Of a DNA stretch of 64,000 bases, positions 55,798 to 63,657 are shown piece by piece. The notes below the pieces were generated by a model. It did no database searches. It was not told the DNA's origin and was given only the letters and a program-made list of their open reading frames with translations. Source of the DNA: JBDWFY01 sp965275915. Its GTDB lineage: Bacteria; Pseudomonadota; Alphaproteobacteria; Rhizobiales; Stappiaceae. Every line of letters begins with the position of its first letter. Within the stretch, counting starts at the first letter, position 1. Made by a program: the position numbers and the translations under genes. Location: contig CBDHYI010000008.1 of the NCBI GenBank assembly GCA_965275915.1, forward strand, positions 682,001-746,000, given 5' to 3'.

Positions 55798-57033
55798 TCA
55801 GTAGGCAGGCTGGGCCATCCGTTCCATTTCATCGTCAAAATCCAGCGTATAGAGCTGCTGCGGTTTCCGAATGCCGCGCAGCGCAAACTTCCCGAGTGAG
55901 ACAAGACGGTTCGTTTCGCGGCTGATGCTCTCCGCAAAGGCCGATGAAATGATCAGGCGCTGCTGCTGTCCACGGCACAGTGCTTCGATCCGGCTGGCTT
56001 CATTTACGGCCGGGCCGATCACTGTAAAGTCGAGCCGGTCTGCCGAGCCGACATTGCCGAAAAGAAGATTGCCGCGGTGGAGAGCCAGTGAAATATCGGC
56101 TGCGAGCTTGCCGGCTTCGACGCGGCTATCGCGCAGTTCGTCGACCATCTTCAGGATCGCTGCGCAGGCATCCATGGCCGATTTTGTGATTTTATCTCCG
56201 CCTTCCATCGGGAAGATGGCCAAAAGCCCGTCGCCGAGAAACTTCAGAACCTCGCCGTCATAGGCCCGGACAGTGTCGACCAGGACTTCGAAATAGTCGT
56301 TAAGCAACTCAACCAGATCCTCTTTGGATTCCTGGTCGGCCATTTCGGTGAAGCCGGACAGATCGGCAAAGATGATCGATGCGTCGATGACATCGACAGA
56401 GCCTCTGGTGACCGAACCCTCGATAACTTTTCTCGCCGCATTCCGACCCAGATACGTTTTCAGCAGGTCGTGGGCGACATCGTATCCGCTCATGGCGCGG
56501 ATTGTGGTGCCGATGGCGGGAACGATCGCACGAAACAGTTCAAGATCGCCTTTCGAATAGCCATCCGCTTTGTCAGTGGTCCATGAGGTATAAAATACAC
56601 TGAGACGGCTGTTTTCCTCGTCCGGCCGGCCACGATCGCTGGTGGCGTAATATCCCGTTGCGCCGGCTTCCGCCTGCGCCTGAACCAGCGGAAAGCGGGA
56701 CGTGTTACCACCGGTCAGATCATCATGCCATTCATTGATATCGCGGCGGGACATATAAGAGAAAGGGAACAGATCGAAATCGACATTCGGTTCGTCTCCG
56801 ACAGATCTCAGCCAGGGATTTTTCTCGACATGATCGTCATGGCGCGTCCAGGTGATATCGAAACCAACGACAGTAGGATGCAGGATCGGAAATCCGGCAC
56901 CGATTCTTGAAATGCTGTGACCGGTCTCGTTGAGCCGGTGACCGATCTGCCGGATCAGTTCCATGGGATCGATGCCGGCCGGTCCGGCTTGGCCGATAAA
57001 TGTAAACAGGTCAACCTGTTGTGCGGGTGTCAC
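55798..57033 (-). CDS. Class III adenylate/guanylate cyclase
   Basis: A 411-residue cyclase. The N-terminal 200 residues form an uncharacterised sensor-like region (FTFIGQAGPAGIDPMELIRQ). The catalytic domain (about residues 215-400) has FADLSGFTEMA (metal Asp), LKFLGDGLLAIFP (purine-binding Lys and second metal Asp) and FTVIGPAVNEASRIE (transition-state Asn and Arg). It makes cAMP or possibly cGMP. GTG at 57033 has AGAGG upstream and is preferred; the open frame continues to a TTG at 57081. A further 37 codons stay open in frame past the TGA stop. Confidence 0.88.
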   Translation of the reverse strand: MTPAQQVDLFTFIGQAGPAGIDPMELIRQIGHRLNETGHSISRIGAGFPILHPTVVGFDITWTRHDDHVEKNPWLRSVGDEPNVDFDLFPFSYMSRRDINEWHDDLTGGNTSRFPLVQAQAEAGATGYYATSDRGRPDEENSRLSVFYTSWTTDKADGYSKGDLELFRAIVPAIGTTIRAMSGYDVAHDLLKTYLGRNAARKVIEGSVTRGSVDVIDASIIFADLSGFTEMADQESKEDLVELLNDYFEVLVDTVRAYDGEVLKFLGDGLLAIFPMEGGDKITKSAMDACAAILKMVDELRDSRVEAGKLAADISLALHRGNLLFGNVGSADRLDFTVIGPAVNEASRIEALCRGQQQRLIISSAFAESISRETNRLVSLGKFALRGIRKPQQLYTLDFDDEMERMAQPAY

Positions 57034-57161
57034 GCGATTTGCCTCTGAGTGAGAAGGAGCACGTTCTAATATCTGGTCCAAAGAGCCGAAGATGCAAGCC
57101 GGACCTGCCTGTAAGACGTGCCGGGCCCTGAAGATCCGACATGTCCCAGTTGTTCTTGGTG

Positions 57162-57728
57162 TTACAGGCTTCTTAAAACGGCATCGCGTGCCAGCCGCAG
57201 GCGATCGACTGGCGTTCCCGCCTTCACCATCACCCGCATGCCCACGTAAATCGATAAGACATGTTCGGCCGCAGCGGAGCGCCGGGCCTGATCCGGTATG
57301 AATGCCAGAATTCGAATAAGGGCCGTCCGCATCCGATCCATCGCCGCCAGCACGATTTTTTCCACCGCTTCGTCAAGCGGTGCCAGATCCACGGCAGCGT
57401 TGCATAAAAAGCAGCCGCGGCGGTCGTTATGTATCGTAACCGCGTCAATCACCTGATCAAGAAATGCCGCGACAAGGTCTTTGCCTGACGCTGTTTCTGT
57501 GCTTTCCATGAGCTTGCAGCCTTGTTCGACTTCCCGGTCGATATAGAGACTGAGTGCGTGCCGGTAGAGTGCCTCTTTGTTGCCGTAGGCTGCATAAAGA
57601 CTGCCTTTGCCAAGGCCGGTCGCGGCCATAAGATCGGCGTAGGATGTTCCTTCAAAGCCCTTCAGCCAGAAAACATCCTCGACCGCCTTCATTGCGGCTT
57701 CCTCATCAAATTCCCTTGGTCGCGCCAT
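57162..57728 (-). CDS. TetR/AcrR family regulator
   Basis: A 188-residue repressor: HTH TSYADLMAATGLGKGSLYAAYGNKEAL and a ligand domain with two cysteines in RRGCFLCNAAVDLAPLDE, a common TetR_C pattern. The DM13-protein gene is divergent 139 bp away, and a palindromic operator-like site lies 41-52 bp upstream of this start. Autoregulation and control of that gene are inferred. Confidence 0.88.
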   Translation of the reverse strand: MARPREFDEEAAMKAVEDVFWLKGFEGTSYADLMAATGLGKGSLYAAYGNKEALYRHALSLYIDREVEQGCKLMESTETASGKDLVAAFLDQVIDAVTIHNDRRGCFLCNAAVDLAPLDEAVEKIVLAAMDRMRTALIRILAFIPDQARRSAAAEHVLSIYVGMRVMVKAGTPVDRLRLARDAVLRSL

Positions 57729-57758
57729 GGCTGAGCATCCTCACGTGATCGTGAAACA

Positions 57759-57780
57759 TTCAGTTATTGACTGAACGGTC
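57759..57780. promoter_or_regulatory. TetR operator candidate
   Basis: Two overlapping dyads: TTCAGT-N5-ACTGAA (57759-57775) and GACTGAACGGTC (57769-57780), the latter resembling the GACCGWWCGGTC operators of AcrR-type TetR proteins. They lie between the TetR gene and the DM13-protein gene. Confidence 0.55.
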
Positions 57781-57867
57781 CATATCGAGCATTTGTATCA
57801 CAGTTCTGGACCGAAAAGTCAAGAATAGCATACCGCAACCGATATCTGAAAGGAACGGGAGACCACC

Positions 57868-58281
57868 ATGTTGAAAAAGATCATTTTCGTCGCTGCGCTT
57901 GTTTTGGGGCTGGGCGCCGGTCAGACGGGTTTTGCCATTGACAAGGCCCAGGCGGGCGAAGCCAGCAAAGTGGTGAAGTCCGGAACATTTGAAGGCCGGA
58001 GCGACCACATAACCACAGGCGGCGTGTCGATCGTAAAGACAGCGTCCGGTTACGTCGCCGTCCTTGAAAACGACTTCAGCCTGGACGGAGCGCCTGCCCC
58101 GACCCTGGGGTTCGGCAACAGTTCCAAATTCGATAAAAAAACCGAATTCACGAAGCTGAACGCCAAAGACGGGCTTCAGGTCTATGCAATCCCGGCCAAC
58201 ATCGATCCGGGCAAGTTCAATGAATTCTATGTCTGGTGCGCCGATTTCAGCGTTCCACTGGGTGTTGCCGCTTTGAAATAG
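57868..58281 (+). CDS. Exported DM13-domain protein
   Basis: A 137-residue exported protein. A signal peptide ends near residue 29 (LGAGQTGFAIDKAQAG). The rest is one DM13 domain (SGTFEGRSDHITTGGVSIV, then FYVWCADFSVPLGVAAL with the conserved single Cys). DM13 domains are thought to bind metals or cytochrome-like groups in electron transfer. A GGAG site precedes the ATG. Divergent from the TetR gene, probably its target. Confidence 0.8.
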   Translation: MLKKIIFVAALVLGLGAGQTGFAIDKAQAGEASKVVKSGTFEGRSDHITTGGVSIVKTASGYVAVLENDFSLDGAPAPTLGFGNSSKFDKKTEFTKLNAKDGLQVYAIPANIDPGKFNEFYVWCADFSVPLGVAALK

Positions 58282-58393
58282 CCGTATTGCCGGAAGGACG
58301 ACTCAGAGGGCAAACCGCTGTGTTTGCCCTCGCGCTTTTTCGGATCTGATTGGCTGACCGCCGGAATTTATCACCGCCAAAAGACGCTGCCTT

Positions 58394-59356
58394 TCAATGC
58401 GAAAGCGGGTCCAGCGCCTGTCGAAGCGCCGGCTGCCGGAACGTTTCGCCCAGGAAATCGATAAACGCGCGCACCTTGGGTGTGAGATTGCGGTTGTTGT
58501 TATAGACCGCGTAAATGGCGAGGTCGGATGTGGTGAAATCCGACAGCAGCGGGACAAGCCGGCCATTACGGATGTCTTCGCCAACGATGTAGGCGGGGCA
58601 GAGCGCAATGCCGCAACCGCCAAGGGCAATATCCCTTGCCGACCGGGCGCTGTTCACTGCGATACCGCCGGAGACGGGAACCGTGATCCGCCGGTCTTTG
58701 ACCTGAAACGACCAGTTGGTACCGCCGTGAAAATTGGTGTCGATGATGCATTGGTGATGCTTGAGGTCATTCGGGCGCTCCGGATGACCGTTGCGGGCGA
58801 TGTAGTCCGGGGAAGCGCACACCAGAATAGGTGCGGGCGCCAGCTTTCTGGCCACCAGCGCGGACCCTGCGAGACTGCCGATGCGGATGGCGACATCAAA
58901 CCCCTCGTCGACCAGATCGACAAATCGGTCATTCAGACGCAGATCGATTGAAATATCGGGATAACTTTCGCGAAACTGCCCGATCTGCGGTACGATATAG
59001 GTCTCGCCGAAGGTTGTCGGTGCTGAGACATGAAGACGTCCTTTCGGACTGGCAACCTGATCCTGTACCGAAGCTTCCAGTTCCTCCAGATCCTCCAGCA
59101 ATTGCAGGCACCGTTTGTAATAAAGAACGCCGGCTTCCGTCAGGCTGAGGCTGCGTGTGGTCCGATTCAAGAGACGGGTGCCGAGCCGCGCTTCAAGTTC
59201 CGCAACATATTTACTGACCAGTTTTTTGGAGATGTTCAGCCGATCAGCCGCGGCCGTGAAGGACCCTGCCGCCACGACCTGGGAGAATGCCCGCATCCCG
59301 TCGATCAAATCCAATGATTGTCTCCTTGGTGGCGACAGTATTTCCTGATTCTTCAT
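58394..59356 (-). CDS. LysR-family regulator
   Basis: A 320-residue LysR regulator of the AaeR/DmlR-like group: HTH FSQVVAAGSFTAAADRLNISKKLVSKYV and the effector domain GRLHVSAPTTFGETYIVPQI. It is divergent from the glutathionyl-hydroquinone reductase gene with 75 bp between. That gap holds a perfect dyad immediately upstream of this start. Sensing of quinones or aromatic compounds is a guess from the target gene. Confidence 0.9.
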   Translation of the reverse strand: MKNQEILSPPRRQSLDLIDGMRAFSQVVAAGSFTAAADRLNISKKLVSKYVAELEARLGTRLLNRTTRSLSLTEAGVLYYKRCLQLLEDLEELEASVQDQVASPKGRLHVSAPTTFGETYIVPQIGQFRESYPDISIDLRLNDRFVDLVDEGFDVAIRIGSLAGSALVARKLAPAPILVCASPDYIARNGHPERPNDLKHHQCIIDTNFHGGTNWSFQVKDRRITVPVSGGIAVNSARSARDIALGGCGIALCPAYIVGEDIRNGRLVPLLSDFTTSDLAIYAVYNNNRNLTPKVRAFIDFLGETFRQPALRQALDPLSH

Positions 59357-59359
59357 ATT

Positions 59360-59378
59360 TATCTACAAAGTGTAGATA
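59360..59378. promoter_or_regulatory. LysR operator candidate
   Basis: A perfect 7-bp dyad, TATCTAC and GTAGATA with a 5-base spacer, lies 4 bp from the LysR start codon and 54 bp from the divergent reductase start. The T-N11-A pattern is contained in it. Confidence 0.6.
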
Positions 59379-59431
59379 GTAATCTAAGGCGGAACGGTCA
59401 ATGAAGACAAGAATAAACGGGAGACGGTTCC

Positions 59432-60397
59432 GTGCTGAAAGACGGTCGTTGGGACTCTGATTGGCATCCTGTCCAGGACAAGGACGAAGAGGGGCGATTC
59501 ATTCGCCAGGCATCAAGCTTTCGCACTTGGGTAACGGCCGATGGTGCACCGGGCCCGGAAGGACAACCGGCACAAAAAGCGGAGGCGGGACGCTATCATC
59601 TTTATGTCGCCGCGATCTGTCCATGGGCTCACCGAACCTTGATTACACGGAAGCTCAAAAAGCTTGAAGATGTGATTTCGGTATCGATCGTCCGGCCGGT
59701 GATCACGGACCAGGGATGGCAGTTCGGCACCTATCCCGGCAGTACAGGTGCTGATCCGCATCTCGGTGCCCACTATATGCATCAGATCTATACCCATGCC
59801 GATCCGCACTTCACCGGCCGGGCCACAGTGCCGGTTCTGTGGGACAGGAAAAACCGGATAATCGTCAACAACGAGTCCGCCGATATCATCCGCATTCTGA
59901 ATTCCGAGTTCGATGCATTCGGCGATCCGTCGGTCAATTTGCGGCCGGTTCCGTTGATTAAGGATATGGGGTCGTTGAACAGAGTTCTTTATGAAACACT
60001 CAACAACGGGGTCTATAAGTCCGGCTTTGCCCTGACGCAGGCTGCCTACGAAGAGGCTGTAACCGGCGTGTTCGCCACACTTGATGCGATGAACGACCGC
60101 CTGAGCGACGGCCGGCCCTTCCTGTTCGGCGAAGACCTGACGGAGACGGATATCCGGCTCTATGTCACGCTGATTCGGTTCGATGCCGCCTATGTGTCGA
60201 TTTTTAAATGCAATCTCCGGCGGATCGCGGACTATCCGTATCTGAGTGCCTATGTGAAACGCCTTCATGCCGTTCCCGCCTTTGCTGAAACGACCCGGAT
60301 CGATCATATCAAAGCGGGCTACTTTTCCATCAAAGCACTGAATCCAAGCGGAATTGTCCCGGTTGGCCCCGATCTGTCGGACCTATTAAGATCATGA
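59432..60397 (+). CDS. Glutathionyl-hydroquinone reductase (GST family)
   Basis: A 321-residue glutathione transferase of the ECM4/PcpF-like Xi class, which reduces glutathionyl-hydroquinones. The catalytic Cys is in the diagnostic AAICPWAHRTLI; the thioredoxin-like part continues VPVLWDRKNRIIVNNESADIIR. The all-helical C-terminal domain has the LFGEDLTETDIRLYVTLIRFD block. The start is GTG at 59432 with GGGAGA upstream. Divergent from the LysR gene. Confidence 0.9.
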   Translation: MLKDGRWDSDWHPVQDKDEEGRFIRQASSFRTWVTADGAPGPEGQPAQKAEAGRYHLYVAAICPWAHRTLITRKLKKLEDVISVSIVRPVITDQGWQFGTYPGSTGADPHLGAHYMHQIYTHADPHFTGRATVPVLWDRKNRIIVNNESADIIRILNSEFDAFGDPSVNLRPVPLIKDMGSLNRVLYETLNNGVYKSGFALTQAAYEEAVTGVFATLDAMNDRLSDGRPFLFGEDLTETDIRLYVTLIRFDAAYVSIFKCNLRRIADYPYLSAYVKRLHAVPAFAETTRIDHIKAGYFSIKALNPSGIVPVGPDLSDLLRS

Positions 60398-60654
60398 CCA
60401 TCGCCGAAGGTCCGCTCTCCAGTCTGTTCGTGCCCCATGATGTGCCGGATCTTCTGTTTGATCCCGGATGTTGATGGTGCGGCCTTGAGCCATGATTGGA
60501 GGGATGTCCGATGGGCCATTTTCCACCATCAAATGATCCGGTCTAAACGAGACACGCTCCGGCAGCCGCGCCGTGTATCTTTAACGGGACCGCCCCGGCC
60601 GGTCACTGTCCTGAAAATTAATGCGTGCAATTTCGGATTGAACATGCTAAGAGA
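60398..60654. other. Intergenic stretch before the LexA-box operon
   Basis: About 257 bp downstream of the reductase gene. Short frames here lack ribosome sites. No terminator with a T-run was found. It ends in the promoter region of the small genes that follow. Confidence 0.5.
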
Positions 60655-60669
60655 GAACAAATAGAGAAC
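60655..60669 (+). promoter_or_regulatory. LexA (SOS) box, alphaproteobacterial type
   Basis: GAACAAATAGAGAAC is an exact GAAC-N7-GAAC direct repeat, the LexA operator form of Alphaproteobacteria. It ends 3 bp before the first ATG of a small-gene operon, so bound LexA would block transcription or initiation. Confidence 0.6.
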
Positions 60670-60672
60670 AAA

Positions 60673-60801
60673 ATGGCTTTGCAGGATGGAATGGGGCGTC
60701 AGGCCGGTGCCGAGTTAGGAAAGGAGCTGCTGCCGGAGCAACTCAACCCCAGAAGCGAGTCTTGTCAAATGGGTGGACTATGGGACTGGAATTTATTTTG
60801 A
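60673..60801 (+). CDS. Small hypothetical protein, probably SOS-regulated
   Basis: A 42-codon frame beginning MALQDGMGR and ending GGLWDWNLF, directly behind the LexA box and 6 bp before the next gene. There is no clear ribosome site before the first ATG; a second ATG seven codons in is possible. No family is recognised. Its position makes a short SOS-induced peptide or a leader for the next gene plausible. Confidence 0.4.
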   Translation: MALQDGMGRQAGAELGKELLPEQLNPRSESCQMGGLWDWNLF

Positions 60802-60807
60802 GGATGA

Positions 60808-61077
60808 ATGACGGCTTTATCAGAAAACGCGGCCAAGCTGGCTGCCGGCTATTTTTCGGTTGGCCGATTTCCGCTGCTCGTGTCCCGCACGTCGGCTCGA
60901 GTTGATGGAGAAATGAGGGATGCGCTCAGCGAGCTTGTCGAAAAAGGATATGTGCGGCGGCAGAGGTTTGGCGAGTTTGATCTTTTTATTCAGATCAAAG
61001 TGCCATCAGCGTTTGAGCTGCAATGCAGACCGAATTGCCGAGCGGAGAAAGGCGGCGGTGGGCTTGACGGACAGTAA
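60808..61077 (+). CDS. Small hypothetical protein, winged-helix-like
   Basis: An 89-residue protein of unknown family. DALSELVEKGYVRRQRFGEFDLF looks like a recognition helix followed by a wing hairpin, which is only suggestive. The C-terminal 15 residues are Gly/Arg-rich. GAGG lies 5 bp before the ATG. It follows the 42-codon frame by 6 bp, so LexA control would extend to it. Convergent with the HTH regulator gene. Confidence 0.55.
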   Translation: MTALSENAAKLAAGYFSVGRFPLLVSRTSARVDGEMRDALSELVEKGYVRRQRFGEFDLFIQIKVPSAFELQCRPNCRAEKGGGGLDGQ

Positions 61078-61096
61078 GACCGCGCCGGCGAAGGCG

Positions 61097-61717
61097 TCAG
61101 GGAATAATGGCGAGAACCGGACTGGCCGATTTGATGGTCGTCTCGATCGTATCGCCGCTGGCAACGCGCAGTGTGGCCTCAAGCGTTTTTCTGACCTGGA
61201 GGACATGGGCAAGAATCGTTTTACCCGCGCCGGTGGTTACGACACAGAGAGAACCGGCAGCTTCCTGCGTCGGGCTGTCGGGGCTGTAAAGAATGACCGT
61301 GTCGTCCCAGAGCGACATCACACCCTTGCTGGCCCTGACGGTCGCCGCGACGAATTCCCTGCCGCCACCCAGTCCGGCGACGTTTTTGGCCAGGTTCGGC
61401 GGCAGAAGCGATTGCTGCCTGAGTTTGGACAGCGTTCCGTTTTCGTCGATGGTGGCAACAATTTTGACGGACTGTTCGCTGATCTGCGACATGGAAACGC
61501 CCGCGTGGGACAAGACTTCCTCAACGCTGGAACTGATAAAAGCGGCAATGTCGCTGGCTTCGCTCATTTTCATGGCGCGTTTACCGGCAAGCATGCGGGA
61601 CATGGATGACGCGTCGACACCCAGATGGCGCGCCAGCGCGCGGAGGGACTTTCCGTTCCGATTCAGCCGATCAACGAACCAGGCCTTGTCGATCTCGTAT
61701 TTGGGGCGCTCTTCCAT
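61097..61717 (-). CDS. HTH (XRE-like) transcriptional regulator
   Basis: A 206-residue protein with an N-terminal Cro/C1-type helix-turn-helix (KSLRALARHLGVDASSMSRML). A C-terminal domain of about 120 residues (TGAGKTILAHVLQVRKTLEATL) does not show the Ser-Lys pair of S24 LexA/CI peptidases and is otherwise unassigned. ATG at 61717 has GAGAGG upstream; the frame to 61789 is not used. A large AT-rich region with dyads lies upstream and may hold its operators. Confidence 0.8.
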   Translation of the reverse strand: MEERPKYEIDKAWFVDRLNRNGKSLRALARHLGVDASSMSRMLAGKRAMKMSEASDIAAFISSSVEEVLSHAGVSMSQISEQSVKIVATIDENGTLSKLRQQSLLPPNLAKNVAGLGGGREFVAATVRASKGVMSLWDDTVILYSPDSPTQEAAGSLCVVTTGAGKTILAHVLQVRKTLEATLRVASGDTIETTIKSASPVLAIIP

Positions 61718-61864
61718 TTTGCCTCTCAGCGACGACCTGTTATAATTTTGTGCGTTTAGAAAATAACAACATATTTTGATAATCGCCACATATTTCTGGA
61801 AAAATTTTTATCGAGATAAATTGATGATTTTTATTCACTATGTATATTATGTTGATTTTATTAC

Positions 61865-61897
61865 ATCAGAATGAAAAATTCCGCACTTCATTCTGAT
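61865..61897. repeat. Perfect 11-bp inverted repeat
   Basis: ATCAGAATGAA (61865-61875) and TTCATTCTGAT (61887-61897) with an 11-base spacer. It lies about 150 bp upstream of the HTH regulator start in AT-rich DNA and could be its operator or a hairpin in an RNA. Confidence 0.6.
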
Positions 61898-62293
61898 AAG
61901 ATATCAAATTTGAAAATATAGTGATTTATTTGGGAAGCCTCGCGCGATTTTGCCACTACAGCAACGAAATGCAAATATTCGACAATGCCGGGATATCTGT
62001 GTTCTGAGCAATTTGCAAAACCCGCAAACAGAAACCGATCCAGGCACGCATGTCCGGGAGACCCGGAGAATCTTTGCAATTCCTCAATTCGTCGGAGAGG
62101 TGGAGACGGCGTTAGAGTGTGAGTGGACCGTTTGCGATTAATGTTATGATTTCATGTAAAAAAAGAGCTTCAGACCTTCGAGAAGTTGATCTTTATCTGA
62201 GCCCGGTCATCCCGGTTTGCGGACTGTGGATGGTCTTGTGAATCACAAAGCCCGGGCTTGTCCATGGGTGGTCTGAAAAAAAGCCGGGCAGGA

Positions 62294-62319
62294 GGCTCCT
62301 GCATGCTGATGTAGGAGCT
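62294..62319. other. Strong hairpin in intergenic DNA
   Basis: GCTCCTGCAT pairs with ATGTAGGAGC (one G-U) around a GCTG tetraloop, with a closing wobble pair outside. A weakly T-rich stretch follows. It may end a small RNA or transcripts entering from the left; no gene can be tied to it. Confidence 0.45.
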
Positions 62320-62499
62320 CTGTTGTTTCAACGCGTTTTCAATGTTGCGATAAAAAATTAGAAGTGTGAAAACTTCATGTCTGTTGAATGGTCCAGGTCA
62401 GCTTGGCGGACTGATATGAACCGGAGCGAGGACACGATTCCGGCAGGCTGACCTGAACCAGTTTGTGCATGTCTGTCTTGTCGATCAGGACATGCGAAC

Positions 62500-62688
62500 C
62501 TATGTACCAGCGGCCCGGGGCGTGCCGAAAACCCGGCGTGTCCCTTTGGGGACCGCTGTTGTTTCGGACGGACGGCTAATCCGCTCATAGATGCGACGCA
62601 CAGTTTTCTTGAAAAGTTCATTCTGCATTTTCGTCGCTGTGTACCGGACACCGACTTCATCCATATGATATTGACTGTTCGCTTTCAT
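62500..62688 (-). CDS. Small basic hypothetical protein
   Basis: A 62-residue frame beginning MKANSQYHMDEVG with net positive charge (KMQNELFKKTVRRIYERISR). No family is recognised. The strong ribosome site AAAGGAG lies 9 bp before the ATG, which is the best support for a real gene. The frame opens at a TTG at 62709. Confidence 0.45.
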   Translation of the reverse strand: MKANSQYHMDEVGVRYTATKMQNELFKKTVRRIYERISRPSETTAVPKGTRRVFGTPRAAGT

Positions 62689-62886
62689 CTCCGCGTTCTC
62701 CTTTGCCAAGGACCTTCGTTCTGGTACTAAGGTAAAGATTGCGCCTTAAGGTGGCATGTCCGATCCGTTAAATCTTTGTAATCAAGACGAAAAAACAGCT
62801 AAATATATGTTTTTAATACTTAATATTGGCCGGAATGTTTGCAGATATTGCAACCGGAACAGTAGACGATGACCCGAAAGTCGGTT

Positions 62887-62910
62887 ATTTTGTTACCATG
62901 GTAACAAAAT
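62887..62910. promoter_or_regulatory. 24-bp perfect palindrome over a start codon
   Basis: A perfect palindrome with core TGTTACCATGGTAACA is centred on the ATG of the following gene. The half site TGTTACC resembles LacI/GntR-type operators. Whether DNA-binding or an RNA hairpin hiding the start codon, its position suggests control of that gene. Confidence 0.5.
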
Positions 62911-63146
62911 CCGTTGAACGAACGCAAACGGGCGTTCGGATCGCCAGTCCCCTGCTGAAGGTCCTCAAGGGTCTGGCGGAATATAAAGACATGAGCCTGG
63001 GCGATTTGCTTGAGGGGATCGTGCTTCATGCCTTTGAAGGCAAAAGCGCGTTTTCGCCTGAGACACTCGCCGTCATTGAGAAGCTGAGGGATGTCTATGG
63101 GTGTGATCTGACCAGCAAGGACAGCCACCGCTTTGTTGAGGAGTGA
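62898..63146 (+). CDS. Conserved small helical protein
   Basis: An 82-residue protein, mostly helical (LLKVLKGLAEYKDMSLGDLL, FSPETLAVIEKLRDVYG, DSHRFVEE). I recall similar small proteins encoded just before SRPBCC genes in other bacteria, but cannot name the family. ATG at 62898 is chosen by that resemblance; there is no strong ribosome site, and the frame is open to TTG 62826 with an ATG at 62835. It ends 3 bp before the SRPBCC gene. Confidence 0.6.
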   Translation: MVTKSVERTQTGVRIASPLLKVLKGLAEYKDMSLGDLLEGIVLHAFEGKSAFSPETLAVIEKLRDVYGCDLTSKDSHRFVEE

Positions 63147-63149
63147 ACA

Positions 63150-63586
63150 ATGCGGCGAGCCTATTGCCACGAGATAGAGGTCGACGGGTCAGCAGACAAT
63201 GTTCTGCCTCTCTTTACGGCCCGGGGGGGGAAGACTGGGTCCCCGGATGGGTGCCGGCCTGTCTTCATCCTGAAACCGGTGAGACGACTGAGGAGATGCT
63301 TTTTACGACCGGCGCAGGCGATGAAAGGACCTATTGGACTTGCCTGAAACGGGAACCGGAGCGCCTGCACGTCCGCTACTTGAGGATCACCCCGGCTTCG
63401 CGCATTGCATTTGTTGACGTGGCATGCCGGGCCGTTGGAGCCGACCGGACGGCTGTTCGCATCGCCTATGATATTCATGCCCTCAACCAGCAGGGGCAGA
63501 TGTATCTTGAGGCAATGAACGATGTTGCCTTCTCCGAAATGATTGCGGAGTGGGCGGTGCTTATCGGCACAATGCGTGCGCTGTAA
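63150..63586 (+). pseudogene. SRPBCC-family protein, frameshifted at a G8 run
   Basis: The natural start is ATG 63150, which has GAGGAG seven bases upstream and begins MRRAYCHEIEVDGSADNVLP. That frame leaves the family pattern at a run of eight G (63223-63230). From there on the homologous sequence (GGEDWVPGWVPACLHPETGE, and on to EWAVLIGTMRAL) is in another frame, which is open from GTG 63143 to 63586. One extra G would join them into a protein of about 145 residues of the START/SRPBCC ligand-binding type (LFTA-x2-GEDWVPGW). It is either a true frameshift mutation, slippage-based on/off switching, or a sequencing error in the homopolymer. Confidence 0.7.
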
Positions 63587-63657
63587 CAAAGGATTTGGCT
63601 AACGGGGCGTGCCGGTCTCTCTCAAGCAGGAGGCCGGGCGAGGGTGAGCGGGCCCAC

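Larger units (their letters stand above)
61718..62499. other. AT-rich intergenic region with hairpins
   Basis: About 780 bp without a convincing gene. 61740-61960 is markedly AT-rich compared with the rest of the window. It contains an 11-bp dyad at 61865-61897 and a strong hairpin at 62294-62319. The short frames at 61888-62141 and 62358-62660 have no ribosome sites. It could hold promoters, a non-coding RNA or remnants of transferred DNA. Confidence 0.5.

Noticed and set aside
62358..62660. A 100-codon minus-strand frame overlapping the small basic protein gene
   Set aside because: It overlaps the frame that has the strong ribosome site, and it has Arg/Pro/Ser-rich shadow composition.
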